NCBI GenBank assembly: GCA_015904055.1
Contig: JABMDE010000047.1
Coordinates: 1 to 7,299, forward strand
Source: Nitrospira sp.
GTDB lineage: Bacteria > Nitrospirota > Nitrospiria > Nitrospirales > Nitrospiraceae
Direction: 5' to 3'
Length of the DNA stretch: 7,299 bases
Part shown: piece after piece, positions 6,798 through 7,299 of the stretch
Numbering within the stretch: position 1 is the first letter of the stretch
How the letters are laid out: every line of letters begins with the position of its first letter
Position numbers and translations under genes: made by a program
The notes under the pieces: generated by a model
What the model saw: the letters and a program-made list of their open reading frames with translations, nothing else
What the model was told of the DNA's origin: nothing
The model's database searches: none

Positions 6798-6805
6798 GGG
6801 GGGGG
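6798..6805 (+). repeat. G8 homopolymer at the ribosome-binding position
   Basis: Eight consecutive G residues end three bases before ATG 6809. They occupy the Shine-Dalgarno position of the downstream gene and may function as one. A tract like this is prone to length change by slippage, and also to sequencing error. Confidence 0.5.
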
Positions 6806-6808
6806 AAT

Positions 6809-7299
6809 ATGGGCCGGATGGTTCCTTTCAGTCTGTGGGCGGTCGGGGTGGGTTGCATGGTTGTGCTGTTGGCAGGCCACACGTATGCGGATGAGCCGGA
6901 AGCCGCGAAGCCAAATGAGAACAAGCCGCAGCCGATGCTCGATTGCCGGTTCGACCATAGCAATGCCGGGGAAACGAGCGAGGCCTTTCCATCCGACGAT
7001 GTCTTTCGCCCCCTCATCGCGGACCCCAAGCAGCCGCAGTTCTTCGCCATGTGGCAACACGCCAATCTTCGTAACGGCGGCTCCTCCTACAATCTGGGGT
7101 CTGTGGCCATCGGCGAGAACTTTGGTTTTTACAGCAAGCGGCAGGGGTGCGACGGGTGGCAAGTGGGCCTGCTCACCGGCATCTTTTCGCAATTCAACCT
7201 GGACCGGAAAAACGCCGAGTTGATCAACAGCGATTTCAACGTCGGTATCCCGCTCTCGTGGCGATCAGGGAATTGGTCGACGAGACTGCGCTATTATCA
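6809..7299 (+). CDS. DUF1207-family exported envelope protein, N-terminal part
   Basis: The frame is open from ATG 6809 to the window edge (about 163 codons), so the 3' end is missing. ATG 6818 and ATG 6857 are alternative starts, but 6809 gives the best signal peptide. This comprises Arg3, a hydrophobic stretch (LWAVGVGCMVVLLAG) and a cleavage-like HTYA before DEPE. The mature part shows the pattern I associate with DUF1207: VFRPLIADPKQPQFFAMWQ, then SVAIGENFGFYSKRQG, then WQVGLLTGIFSQFNLD, LINSDFNVGIPLSWRSGNW and RLRYY. Alternating hydrophobic, aromatic-rich strands suggest an outer-membrane beta structure. The biochemical function of the family is unknown. It probably has its own promoter in the 158-nt gap after xfp. 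The family call is from memory of its motif and unverified. Confidence 0.75.
   Translation, partial: MGRMVPFSLWAVGVGCMVVLLAGHTYADEPEAAKPNENKPQPMLDCRFDHSNAGETSEAFPSDDVFRPLIADPKQPQFFAMWQHANLRNGGSSYNLGSVAIGENFGFYSKRQGCDGWQVGLLTGIFSQFNLDRKNAELINSDFNVGIPLSWRSGNWSTRLRYY

Noticed and set aside
1..7299. CRISPR array, insertion sequence, tRNA, or defence/mobile genes
   Set aside because: I see no regularly spaced repeats, transposase motifs, terminal inverted repeats, tRNA-like cloverleaf or integrase. All long conserved frames are metabolic or envelope proteins.

Overview
This window looks like a chromosomal piece of a moderately GC-rich Gram-negative bacterium. Exported proteins with Sec signal peptides, a C-terminal-CxxCH cytochrome and a DUF1207-type envelope protein surround a fermentation/carbon-storage operon. 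The combination, and the style of the proteins, recalls Nitrospira (nitrite oxidiser or comammox). That assignment is recognition-based inference, not proof.

Layout. Positions 1-249 (minus strand, running off the left edge) encode the N-terminus of an exported TPR protein. A divergent non-coding region of about 500 nt (250-751) holds a candidate sigma-70 promoter for the TPR gene, a perfect 6-bp inverted repeat, and a weak sigma-54-like element facing right. Positions 752-1219 encode a small exported or membrane-anchored cytochrome of the c' type, with one heme site at its C-terminus. A 217-nt leader region (1220-1436) contains two small hairpins, an orphan strong Shine-Dalgarno sequence and a possible 14-codon ORF.

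The core is a tight co-directional cluster: alpha-glucan phosphorylase (glgP, from 1437), acetate kinase (ackA, 3017-4222) and xylulose-5-P/fructose-6-P phosphoketolase (xfp, 4244-6650). Together these would release glucose-1-P from glycogen, cleave sugar phosphates to acetyl-phosphate, and convert acetyl-P to acetate plus ATP. This is an ATP-yielding fermentative route that bypasses lower glycolysis. A further exported DUF1207-family protein starts at 6809 and runs off the right edge.

The most notable observation is that two of the three operon genes are broken while the middle one is intact. xfp carries a 4-bp tandem duplication (GGCAGGCA, 5538-5545). Removing one copy restores a continuous protein of about 800 residues. 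glgP keeps its core up to and past the PLP lysine, then jumps out of frame. The extreme C-terminus of the family is still readable in another frame (2971-3033), which implies a deletion of some tens of codons. Either the pathway is decaying in this strain or the sequence has local assembly or consensus errors. The window alone cannot decide. I see no sign of a novel defence, CRISPR or mobile system here.
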